This document shows positions 1 to 6,718 of a stretch of DNA of 12,636 nt, one piece after another. A program made the translations under genes and the position numbers. The notes below the pieces were generated by a model. The model was not told where the DNA came from, ran no database searches, and saw only the letters and a program-made list of their open reading frames with translations. This DNA is from Candidatus Egerieicola pullicola (GTDB taxonomy: Bacteria > Bacillota > Clostridia > Oscillospirales > Ruminococcaceae): contig DVGY01000010.1 of the NCBI GenBank assembly GCA_018712465.1, forward strand, positions 1 through 12,636, in the 5' to 3' direction. Within the stretch, counting starts at the first letter, position 1, and each line of letters begins with the position of its first letter.

Positions 1-2858
1 GGGAGTTGTCTGTGTTTGATAATCCGGAATTGCCGGAGGTGGCGGCGTTTTGCTTGGGCCACGCCACTCCTCAGCGCACCGTCCAGGTGCCGGGCCACCT
101 GCAGCTGCAGGGGGTGTGGACGCCCCAGTACGTCAATGTCCAGTATCCTTGGGACGGGAAGCTGAACACCCAGATCGGCGATCCCATTCCCGATCACAGC
201 CTGGCCTGCTACCGGAAATCCTTTACTCTGCCTCAAAATTGGCAGGGGAAGGAGGTCAGTGTGGTGTTCCACGGGGCCGACTGCGCCATCTATGTGTTCT
301 GCAACGGCAATTTTGTGGGGTACGGCGAGGACAGTGCCACCCCCAGCGAATTTCATTTGACTCCTTGGCTGGATTTTGCCGGGGAAAACACTTTGTCCGT
401 CCAACTGTTTCGCCGCAGTTCCGCCAGTTGGCTGGAGGACCAGGATTTCTGGCGGCTGAGCGGCCTGTACCGGGATGTGACCTTGGTGGCCCGTCCGGAA
501 TGCCATCTGGAAGATTTGTTTTTGCATCCCTCCCTCAATGAGGATTACACCAAGGGAGATTTGACGGTGGAGTACCGCTGTACCGGCGAAGCCAAAGGGT
601 ACGCCGTCACCGCCAAGCTCCTTGCCCCGGACGGCGCCGAGGTGGGCAAGGGGGGCAGCTGTGCCTGGGACGGCCGGTTTGCCATTCCGGTGGAGAACCC
701 TGCGCTGTGGAGTGGGGAATGCCCCAATCTTTACACCCTGGAACTTTGGGTCATCCGGGAAAAGGATAACGCGGTGGTGGAGTACTGCCGCACCAAAACC
801 GGGTTCCGCCGGTTGGAACTGATCCGGGGTGCCTATCACATAAACGGGAAAAAGCTCCAGCTCCGGGGGGTAAACCGCCATGAATTCTGCCTGGAACATG
901 GCCGTGCCGTGCCGGAAGAGGTGATGCTTCAGGATATTTTCTGCTTGAAGCGCAACAACATCAACGCCGTCCGCACCAGCCACTATCCCAACCAGTCCGC
1001 CTGGTACCGGCTGTGCGATGAGTACGGCATCTACCTCATCGACGAAGTCAACCTGGAAACCCACGGCAGCTGGTCTCAGGTAGACCATTTGTCTCCCCAG
1101 TGGAACCTCCCCGGAAACCGGGAGGAGTGGAAGGACGCTGTGGTAGACCGGGCCAGAAGCATGGTGGAGCGGGACAAAAACCACCCTTCTATTGTGATTT
1201 GGAGCTGCGGCAATGAGTCTTTTGCCGGTACCGGCCTGGAAGCCATCAGCGACTTTCTCCGCCAGCGGGACCCCTCCCGTCCGGTCCATTATGAAGGGGT
1301 GAACTTCTACCGGGATTTCCAATACATTTCCGATTTTGAAAGCCATATGTACGCCAAAGCGGCGGAGGTTCGGGAATATCTGGAAAATAATCCGGCTAAG
1401 CCCTATCTGCTGTGCGAATACGCCCACGCCATGCACAACTCCTGCGGGGGCCTGGATGAGTACGGCAAGCTGGAACAGTATCCCGGCTATCAGGGCGGCT
1501 TTATCTGGGACTTTGTGGACCAGTGCCTGCTGGATGAAGACGGCAACTTTGCCTACGGCGGGGACTTCGGGGACCGTCCCACTGATTACGATTTCTGCTG
1601 CAACGGCATCCTCTTTGCCGACCGCACCGAATCTCCCAAAATGCAGGAGGTCAAGCAGGTGTACTCCCCGGTGCGGATCACGGTGGCCCGGAACCGGGTG
1701 GCGGTGGAAAACCGCCGGCTCTTTGCCAACCTCTCGGATTTGAAGCTGATCTGCACGGCCGTGCAGCAGGGAAAGGAAATTTTCCACCAGGAATTCAACC
1801 TCACTGCTGGTCCCGGGGAAACGGAGGTCATTCCTTTGATCTTCCCGGAAGCCGGGGAAGAGGATCTGCTTTATTCCGCCGTGGCAGTGCTGGCCCAGGA
1901 TACCCCTTGGGCGGAGGCCGGTTATCCCATGACCTTTGGGGAAAAGCTGGCGGAAGGGTCTCGCCGCACCACCTTCCAGCGGGCTGAGCCCATGGAGATT
2001 ATCGAAGGGGGCTGGAATGTGGGGGTCAAATGGGAAAATGGCAGTGTGCTGTTCTCCTTGGCAGAAGGGGGCATTGTCTCCCTGACCAGGAACGGCAAGG
2101 AACTGATTGCCCTGCCCCCTCGTCCCTGCTATTGGCGGGCTTCCACCAGCAACGACATCGGCTGGAAGTTCCCCCAGGACAGCGGCATTTGGGCGGCGGC
2201 GGATCTGCTGGGCCGCCCCATCGAACACAGCTACGACATCGACCCCGACCGCACCATGCTCACGGTGCGCTACCGGTTTCATGCGCCCAGCCTGCCCCGG
2301 CTGGATGTAGCGGTGAGCTACACCGTCAACAGTAAAGGAGAAATTTTGGTCAGCGCCCAGTATAACGGCATTTCCGGCCAGCCCCTGCTGCCGGAGTTCG
2401 GCCTGCGGTTTGCCTTGAATAAGGACTTGGAGTATTTCTCCTACTTCGGCCGTGGTCCGGAAGAAAACTACTGCGACCGGAATACCGGCGCCGCTTTGGG
2501 CTGGTATCAAACCACCGTCCAGGACTGCCTCACTCCCTACGCCAAATGCCAGGAATGCGGCAACCGCACCGAGGTGCGCAGCTTTACCCTCACCGATGAA
2601 ACCGGCGTGGGCCTTTCGGTGCAGCGGCTGGGAGAGGATACCTTGGAGGTGTCCTGCCTGCCGGTAAGCGCCTTTGAACTGGAAAATGCCCGTCATCCTT
2701 CCGAACTGCCCCAGCAGCATTACACCCATTTAAAGGTACTGGCCGCTCAAATGGGAGTGGGAGGGGATGACAGCTGGGGCGCCCCGGTGCTGCCCCGCTA
2801 CCGCTTGTCCTCTCAGCAGGATTACGCCGTGCGGTTCATTTTGCAGACCATCGGCTGA
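1..2858 (+). CDS. lacZ: Beta-galactosidase, GH2 family, LacZ type (5' partial)
   Basis: Hydrolyses terminal beta-D-galactosides such as lactose by a retaining double-displacement mechanism; probably cytoplasmic, since the family normally lacks a signal peptide. The reading frame is open to the left edge. Counting from the TTG at 6 (950 residues), the sugar-binding domain comes first (WLEDQDFWRLSG, 142-153). The TIM barrel then holds RGVNRHE (H292), RTSHYPN (H326) and NLETHG (E351, H353), which match E. coli LacZ H357, H391 and the Mg ligands E416/H418. The acid/base is E404 in WSCGNES and the nucleophile E471 in CEYAHAM. W501 and N533 match W568 and N604. The C-terminal beta-sandwich (Bgal small-chain type) reaches the end. 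Alignment by eye to E. coli LacZ suggests about 55-60 residues are missing, so the TTG at 6, with GGGAG directly against it, is not the true start. An oddity is His477 where the family usually has Gly (AMGNS). Confidence 0.95.
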   Translation, partial: ELSVFDNPELPEVAAFCLGHATPQRTVQVPGHLQLQGVWTPQYVNVQYPWDGKLNTQIGDPIPDHSLACYRKSFTLPQNWQGKEVSVVFHGADCAIYVFCNGNFVGYGEDSATPSEFHLTPWLDFAGENTLSVQLFRRSSASWLEDQDFWRLSGLYRDVTLVARPECHLEDLFLHPSLNEDYTKGDLTVEYRCTGEAKGYAVTAKLLAPDGAEVGKGGSCAWDGRFAIPVENPALWSGECPNLYTLELWVIREKDNAVVEYCRTKTGFRRLELIRGAYHINGKKLQLRGVNRHEFCLEHGRAVPEEVMLQDIFCLKRNNINAVRTSHYPNQSAWYRLCDEYGIYLIDEVNLETHGSWSQVDHLSPQWNLPGNREEWKDAVVDRARSMVERDKNHPSIVIWSCGNESFAGTGLEAISDFLRQRDPSRPVHYEGVNFYRDFQYISDFESHMYAKAAEVREYLENNPAKPYLLCEYAHAMHNSCGGLDEYGKLEQYPGYQGGFIWDFVDQCLLDEDGNFAYGGDFGDRPTDYDFCCNGILFADRTESPKMQEVKQVYSPVRITVARNRVAVENRRLFANLSDLKLICTAVQQGKEIFHQEFNLTAGPGETEVIPLIFPEAGEEDLLYSAVAVLAQDTPWAEAGYPMTFGEKLAEGSRRTTFQRAEPMEIIEGGWNVGVKWENGSVLFSLAEGGIVSLTRNGKELIALPPRPCYWRASTSNDIGWKFPQDSGIWAAADLLGRPIEHSYDIDPDRTMLTVRYRFHAPSLPRLDVAVSYTVNSKGEILVSAQYNGISGQPLLPEFGLRFALNKDLEYFSYFGRGPEENYCDRNTGAALGWYQTTVQDCLTPYAKCQECGNRTEVRSFTLTDETGVGLSVQRLGEDTLEVSCLPVSAFELENARHPSELPQQHYTHLKVLAAQMGVGGDDSWGAPVLPRYRLSSQQDYAVRFILQTIG

Positions 2859-2873
2859 GAAACCTGGAAAAAG

Positions 2874-2911
2874 ACGGCGGATTTTTAAAAATCGTTCACC
2901 ATTCCCGCCGT
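2874..2911 (+). other. Inverted repeat downstream of lacZ, weak terminator or operator candidate
   Basis: ACGGCGG (2874-2880) is complementary to CCGCCGT (2905-2911). The 24-nt loop contains a self-complementary ATTTTTAAAAAT (2881-2892). No T-run follows the right arm, so this is not a normal intrinsic terminator, yet it is the only hairpin near the lacZ stop. It covers the -35 side of the next promoter, so it could also be a regulator site. The function is uncertain. Confidence 0.3.
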
Positions 2912-2925
2912 AATTATGGTATAAT
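2895..2925 (+). promoter_or_regulatory. Extended -10 promoter for the response regulator operon
   Basis: A perfect TATAAT at 2920-2925 is preceded by TGG (2917-2919), giving the extended -10 element TGnTATAAT. A weak -35 candidate, TTCACC (2895-2900), lies 19 bp upstream. Transcription would start near 2932, leaving a leader of about 180 nt before the ATG at 3114. It is the only good sigma-A type promoter I see upstream of the regulator, kinase and htrA genes. Confidence 0.7.
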
Positions 2926-2943
2926 GATTGCTAGGCAATCATT
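2923..2943. promoter_or_regulatory. Perfect palindrome overlapping the -10 box, operator candidate
   Basis: AATGATTGC (2923-2931), a TAG spacer, then GCAATCATT (2935-2943): a perfect 9+9 bp inverted repeat. It begins inside the TATAAT box and spans the predicted start site, where a bound dimeric regulator would block initiation. It is not the direct-repeat layout typical of OmpR/PhoB-family sites, so self-regulation by the adjacent response regulator is not the obvious reading. The binding protein is unknown. Confidence 0.55.
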
Positions 2944-3105
2944 GCGGTTCCCACCTTGCCGCCCAACAGGTAGGGGCGGCATTTCGCCGGAGGGCGAAAA
3001 CCGGTGGAAACCCAACGGACTGTTTACGGTATCGTGATTGGGAACCGAATTTCCGGTGAAATTTGCCGGAATGGAAAAGAAAACCGCGCTTGCAGCGGGA
3101 GGGGG
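2944..3105 (+). ncRNA. Candidate structured 5' leader RNA (multi-helix, unassigned)
   Basis: Pairing read by eye. The closing helix P1 is CGGTTCCCA (2945-2953) with TGGGAACCG (3039-3047), 9 perfect pairs. Inside it are P2, 2957-2964 with 2974-2981 (8 pairs, 9-nt loop), and P3, 2982-2988 with 2993-2999 (7 pairs, GGAG loop), directly adjacent as if coaxially stacked. A short P4 pairs ACCG (3000-3003) with CGGT (3027-3030). Beyond the junction P5 pairs TTCCGG (3051-3056) with CCGGAA (3066-3071), and P6 pairs CCGC (3084-3087) with GCGG (3095-3098), whose right arm touches the ribosome binding site (3097-3105). I do not recognise it as a known riboswitch class. It could be a regulatory leader, or a MITE/REP-like intergenic repeat that happens to fold. 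Strand is inferred from the promoter at 2920. Confidence 0.5.
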
Positions 3106-3113
3106 AATGATCC

Positions 3114-3806
3114 ATGGCACAGGAAAAAATTATGGTGGTGGATGACGACCAGAATATCTGCGAGCTGCTCCGGCTCTATCTGGAGAAGGACGGCTACAAC
3201 GTCACCATCTTTAACGACGGCGAAGAAGCGCTGAAAAACTTTGACAACACCTCTCCGGACCTGATTTTGTTGGACATTATGCTGCCCGGTCAGGACGGCT
3301 GGCAGGTCTGCCGGGAAGTGCGGAAAAAATCCAATGTTCCCATTATCATGCTCACTGCCAAAGGGGAAACCTTTGATAAAGTGTTGGGCCTGGAACTGGG
3401 AGCGGACGACTACGTCACCAAACCCTTCGACACCAAGGAAGTCATGGCCCGGATTAAGGCGGTGCTCCGCCGGATGGACCACTCCTCCAAGGCCGACGAG
3501 GTCAAGGAAGTGCGCTACGACAAATTGGTGGTGAACATGACCCGTTATGAGCTGAAGGTGGACGGCAAAGTGGTGGATACCCCGCCCAAAGAATTGGAAC
3601 TGCTGTTCCATCTGGCCAGCCACCCCAATCGGGTGTATACTCGGGATCAGCTGCTGGACGAAGTGTGGGGCTTTGAGTATTACGGGGATTCCCGTACCAT
3701 CGACGTCCATGTGAAGCGGTTGCGGGAAAAGCTGGAAGGAGTTTCCGACCAGTGGAGCCTGAAAACCGTTTGGGGCGTGGGCTACAAATTTGAAGTAAAC
3801 GAATAA
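3114..3806 (+). CDS. OmpR/PhoB-family response regulator
   Basis: DNA-binding response regulator of a two-component system, phosphorylated by the kinase encoded next and acting on promoters in the cytoplasm. The 230 residues are the usual family length. The receiver domain (about 5-120) has the acidic pocket D10-D12, phospho-acceptor D54 in LILLDIMLPG, switch residue T81 and K103 in TKPF. The winged-helix domain (about 132-228) has the PPKELELL segment, the recognition helix region SRTIDVHVKRLREKL and the C-terminal WGVGYKF hairpin. The ATG at 3114 is supported by GGGAGGGGG (3097-3105) with 8 nt spacing. A long structured leader lies upstream and a terminator-like hairpin immediately downstream. 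It resembles WalR/ResD/CssR-type regulators. The htrA gene in the same operon favours envelope or secretion stress, but the exact orthologue cannot be fixed by eye. Confidence 0.95.
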   Translation: MAQEKIMVVDDDQNICELLRLYLEKDGYNVTIFNDGEEALKNFDNTSPDLILLDIMLPGQDGWQVCREVRKKSNVPIIMLTAKGETFDKVLGLELGADDYVTKPFDTKEVMARIKAVLRRMDHSSKADEVKEVRYDKLVVNMTRYELKVDGKVVDTPPKELELLFHLASHPNRVYTRDQLLDEVWGFEYYGDSRTIDVHVKRLREKLEGVSDQWSLKTVWGVGYKFEVNE

Positions 3807-3826
3807 TGGCTGCGGTATGCAGCAGG

Positions 3827-3867
3827 AGGGATCTCCGTCAGCCTGCCGGGCACGGAGGTCCCTTTTT
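3827..3867 (+). terminator. Terminator-like hairpin between response regulator and kinase (attenuator candidate)
   Basis: A 12-bp stem (3827-3838 with 3852-3863) including one G-T wobble encloses a 13-nt loop that can itself pair GCC (3841-3843) with GGC (3849-3851). TTTTT (3863-3867) follows. This is a textbook intrinsic terminator shape, yet it lies inside the apparent operon, 20 nt after the regulator stop and 27 nt before the kinase ATG, with no promoter visible in between. It would lower kinase and htrA expression relative to the regulator, or act as an attenuator. Confidence 0.8.
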
Positions 3868-3894
3868 ATCCGGAGAAATTGGGGAAAGAAAATC

Positions 3895-5370
3895 ATGCAG
3901 CGAAGTATTATCTTTAAGTACTTTACCATCTATCTGGCGTTGGTGCTGTTGAGCATCGCCGTGCTGGGGGCGGGGATTATGGCCTTTGCCACCATGTATT
4001 TTAAGGACGAGAGCTATCAGCAGCTGGAAGCCTGCGCCCAAAAGGGCAGCCAGCAGATTACCAGCGCTTTGGACGGGGAAGACCGGCTGAATCCGGATTT
4101 GATCTCCGATTATTTGTCGGTGATGGCTTCCAGTGTCAGCGGCGAATTGCTGGTCAGCGACCTGGACGGCACTCTGCTGCTCAGTTCCCAGCCGGATTCC
4201 TCTTTGCCGGGCAAGCAGGTGGACAGCCGAATCTTGGAGCAGCTTCAGTTGAATTTGAGCTATCGGGAAATGGGCTATCTGGGAGGGCTGTTTCCGGTGC
4301 ACTACAATACCGTGGCCCTGCCCATTTATGACCAACAGCAGCAGGTGGTGGGCTATCTCTTTGCCAGCGCCCCTGCCGGGGAGCCGCTGAACTCCTTCCT
4401 GTTGGATTTTTTGCAGGTGTTCTCGGTGGCGTCGGTGATTGTGCTGGCGGTGGTCTCCATTATCATCTACTTTGTGTCCCGCCAGTTGGTCAAGCCTCTG
4501 CGGCAGATGAGCGAAGCGGCGGCAAAGATGAGCAGCGGGGACTTTTCCCAGCGACTGATGGTGGATTCCGACGACGAATTGGGCCAGCTTGCTCTGGCCA
4601 TGAACCATATGGCCCAGTCTCTGGCTTCCCTGGAGACCATGCGCCGCAGCTTTATCTCCAATGTGTCCCACGAGTTGAAAACCCCTATGACCACTATTTC
4701 CGGCTTTGTGGACGGGATTTTGGACGGCACCATCCCTCCAAATCAACAGAAGAAATACCTGCGGATTGTCTCGGATGAGGTGAACCGTCTCAGCCGGCTG
4801 GTGGTAAGTATGCTCAACCTCTCCCGAATCGAAGCCGGAGAGATGAAGCTGACCCGTCAAAAGGTGGACGTGGTGGATTCCACCATTCAAACCCTGTTCC
4901 AACTGGAATCCCAGATTGAAAAGCGGGGATTGGAGGTGGAGGGCCTGGATCACGAGCCGCTGTATGTGGACGCCGATCCCGACCTGCTCCACCAGGTGAT
5001 CTACAACCTCACCGAAAACGCCTGTAAATTTGCCAATCAAAACGGCACCCTTTCCTTTTCCTTTGAAAAAGAAGGCAACCGCGCCATGATCGGGGTGAAG
5101 AACACCGGGGAAGGGTTGTCTAAACAGGAAATCTCCCGGGTGTTTGACCGCTTTTATAAAACCGACCGTTCCCGCGGCCTGGACAAAACCGGCGTGGGGC
5201 TGGGGCTTTACATTGTCCGCTCCATTGTCACCCTCCACGGCGGGGAGATCATTGTCCGGTCGGTGAAGGGAGAATACACCGAATTTGTGTTCACCCTTCC
5301 CCTGTATAATCCTATGCGCATCTTTAAAAAGAAAACCGACGGCAAGGAGGAACCCAATGCAAAATCATGA
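3895..5370 (+). CDS. HAMP-domain sensor histidine kinase
   Basis: Membrane-bound kinase that autophosphorylates and passes the phosphate to the regulator encoded upstream; 491 residues. TM1 is about 10-32, followed by an extracytoplasmic sensor of about 140 residues without an obvious known fold. TM2 is about 172-194, HAMP about 195-247, then the HisKA helix with phospho-acceptor H259 in SNVSHELKTP. The HATPase_c domain has the N box (NLTENACKFA, 371-380), G1 (NTGEG, 403-407), F box (FDRFYKTD, 418-425) and G2 (GVGLGL, 433-438). G1 has Asn where the consensus is Asp, a variant I believe occurs in active kinases. No cytoplasmic PAS domain lies between HAMP and HisKA, unlike WalK. The ATG at 3895 is preferred because GGGGAAAG (3881-3888) precedes it and TM1 follows at once. 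The in-frame ATG at 3817 has no ribosome binding site and would translate through the terminator hairpin. Confidence 0.94.
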   Translation: MQRSIIFKYFTIYLALVLLSIAVLGAGIMAFATMYFKDESYQQLEACAQKGSQQITSALDGEDRLNPDLISDYLSVMASSVSGELLVSDLDGTLLLSSQPDSSLPGKQVDSRILEQLQLNLSYREMGYLGGLFPVHYNTVALPIYDQQQQVVGYLFASAPAGEPLNSFLLDFLQVFSVASVIVLAVVSIIIYFVSRQLVKPLRQMSEAAAKMSSGDFSQRLMVDSDDELGQLALAMNHMAQSLASLETMRRSFISNVSHELKTPMTTISGFVDGILDGTIPPNQQKKYLRIVSDEVNRLSRLVVSMLNLSRIEAGEMKLTRQKVDVVDSTIQTLFQLESQIEKRGLEVEGLDHEPLYVDADPDLLHQVIYNLTENACKFANQNGTLSFSFEKEGNRAMIGVKNTGEGLSKQEISRVFDRFYKTDRSRGLDKTGVGLGLYIVRSIVTLHGGEIIVRSVKGEYTEFVFTLPLYNPMRIFKKKTDGKEEPNAKS

Positions 5371-6670
5371 TCTGAATTCCAATCAACCGCAGCAGGCCTC
5401 TTCCGGGGGCTTTCAGGTGCTTTCCGGCCAGCCGGCGGGAGAATTTCAGAAGGTGAGCCATATTTCCGGCAAAGAGGATACCGGCGTCCCGGTGATGGCA
5501 GATCTTTCCCTCAACACCCAGCAGCGTTCCGGAGTCAAGCCTTTTTGGGTGATCCTGATGGGGTTGGCGGCCGTTGCGGTGCTGATTGTAGTGGCCTTAG
5601 GGGTGCTGCAATGGAGGGATGGGGTTTCCGGCAGCGATGGAGATCAGATCCAGTTGACCCTGCAACAGCCTGCTTCTTCCCAAAACGATGCCGGTTCCTT
5701 GGACGACGGCCTTTCCACCGAGGAGATTGCTGCAAAAACTGAGGACAGCGTGGTGGGAATCATCACCGCCTCCCTCAGCAGTACCGGAAACGGTTATGTC
5801 ACCAATAGCCAAGGCAGCGGAGTGATCTTGACCTCCGACGGCTATATCGTCACTAACGCCCACGTCATCGGCACGGCGGACGATGCCAACGACACCTATC
5901 TTCCTGCCGAACGGATTGTGGTGTATTTCCACGATGGGGAATCGGTGGACGCTTCTTTGATCGCGTTTGATGCCGCCACCGACCTGGCTGTCATTAAAGT
6001 GCAGGTCCAGCAGGAACTCACCCCGGCTGAGCTGGGGGACCCCGATGCCCTGGTACTGGGAGAACGGGTGGTAGCCATCGGCAACCCCGGGGGAATTTCC
6101 CTTTCCGGCACCATCACCCAGGGCATCGTCTCCGGTTTGGACCGTGTGGTCACCGTGGGCAAGGTAGGCGGAGACCAAATCCCCTGCATCCAAACCGATG
6201 CCGCCATTAACACCGGTAACTCCGGCGGGGCGCTGGTGAACAAATACGGTCAGGTAGTGGGGATTGTCTCCATCAAGATGGGGGACAGCTATGAAAATAT
6301 CGGCTTTGCCATCCCCATGGATCTGGTGAAGTCGGTGGCGGAAGAGCTGATTTCCCACGGCAACGTACTGTTGGGCCGGGTGCGGATCGGCATTACCTAC
6401 ACCAGCATCACCCAGGATATGAGCGCCCTCTACGGCATTCCCGCCGGGCTGCGGATTGTGGAGGTGGACCCGGAAAGCGACTGCGCCGGCAAGATCCTGC
6501 CGGGGGACATTGTCACCGCCATGGACGGCACGGAAGTCACCGACAGCGACAGCATTGACCCCATCCTCCAAACTAAAATCCCGGGAGACCCCCTGATTCT
6601 CACCATCTACCGGGCGGATGAGAATGGGGAAGGGTATCAGACCGTAGCGGTTTCCCTGATGGAAAAATAA
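5357..6670 (+). CDS. htrA: Membrane-anchored HtrA/DegP-type serine protease with one PDZ domain
   Basis: Surface protein-quality protease/chaperone that degrades misfolded exported proteins outside the membrane; 437 residues. A Gln/Ser-rich cytoplasmic tail (1-60) precedes one TM segment (about 62-86) and a low-complexity linker. The trypsin-like domain (about 122-330) carries the triad H169 (TNAHVIG), D209 (AATDLAVIKV) and S289 (NTGNSGGALV). A single PDZ domain occupies about 340-436. This is the usual HtrA layout of low-GC Gram-positives; E. coli DegP is periplasmic with two PDZ domains. The ATG at 5357 has AAGGAGG (5344-5350) with 6 nt spacing, so the gene overlaps the kinase 3' end by 14 nt and is probably translationally coupled. 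An upstream in-frame start at 5285 lies deep inside the kinase and lacks such a site. The operon with the sensor kinase suggests stress-responsive control, as for CssRS/htrA of Bacillus. Confidence 0.95.
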   Translation: MQNHDLNSNQPQQASSGGFQVLSGQPAGEFQKVSHISGKEDTGVPVMADLSLNTQQRSGVKPFWVILMGLAAVAVLIVVALGVLQWRDGVSGSDGDQIQLTLQQPASSQNDAGSLDDGLSTEEIAAKTEDSVVGIITASLSSTGNGYVTNSQGSGVILTSDGYIVTNAHVIGTADDANDTYLPAERIVVYFHDGESVDASLIAFDAATDLAVIKVQVQQELTPAELGDPDALVLGERVVAIGNPGGISLSGTITQGIVSGLDRVVTVGKVGGDQIPCIQTDAAINTGNSGGALVNKYGQVVGIVSIKMGDSYENIGFAIPMDLVKSVAEELISHGNVLLGRVRIGITYTSITQDMSALYGIPAGLRIVEVDPESDCAGKILPGDIVTAMDGTEVTDSDSIDPILQTKIPGDPLILTIYRADENGEGYQTVAVSLMEK

Positions 6671-6679
6671 ATAACAATC

Positions 6680-6714
6680 ACGGGTGCGTCTTTTTCGGAC
6701 ACACCCGTTTTTTT
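6680..6714. terminator. Intrinsic terminator between convergent htrA and alkD-like genes
   Basis: ACGGGTGCGTC (6680-6690) pairs with GACACACCCGT (6698-6708), 10 pairs and one C-A mismatch, around a 7-nt loop. A run of six T (6709-6714) follows on the plus strand. Read on the minus strand the stem is followed by a moderately T-rich stretch (6679 downwards), so it may also end the minus-strand unit, whose last gene stops at 6719. Confidence 0.88.
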
Positions 6715-6718
6715 GCCT

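Noticed and set aside
6..8. TTG at 6 as the true lacZ start
   Set aside because: GGGAG abuts it without spacing, the frame is open to the edge, and about 55-60 conserved N-terminal residues of the family would be missing.
2982..2999. Hairpin 2982-2999 as a lacZ terminator
   Set aside because: Only AAAACC follows, not a T-run, and it lies downstream of a strong promoter and inside a larger pairing pattern.
3817..3894. Kinase start at ATG 3817
   Set aside because: No ribosome binding site. The added 26 residues are encoded by the terminator hairpin and are not membrane-like, and the ATG at 3895 directly precedes TM1.
3024..3929. Minus-strand open frame opposite the response regulator and leader
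   Set aside because: Low-complexity Phe/His-rich translation with no family match; the plus strand holds a complete response regulator.
3838..5238. Long minus-strand open frame (466 codons) opposite the sensor kinase
   Set aside because: Its translation is His/Gln/Gly-rich with no recognisable domain, and it lies exactly opposite a complete kinase with all motifs. It is a shadow produced by codon bias.
5597..6571. Minus-strand open frame opposite htrA
   Set aside because: Gly/Asp/His-rich shadow of the protease; no motif and no plausible start signals.
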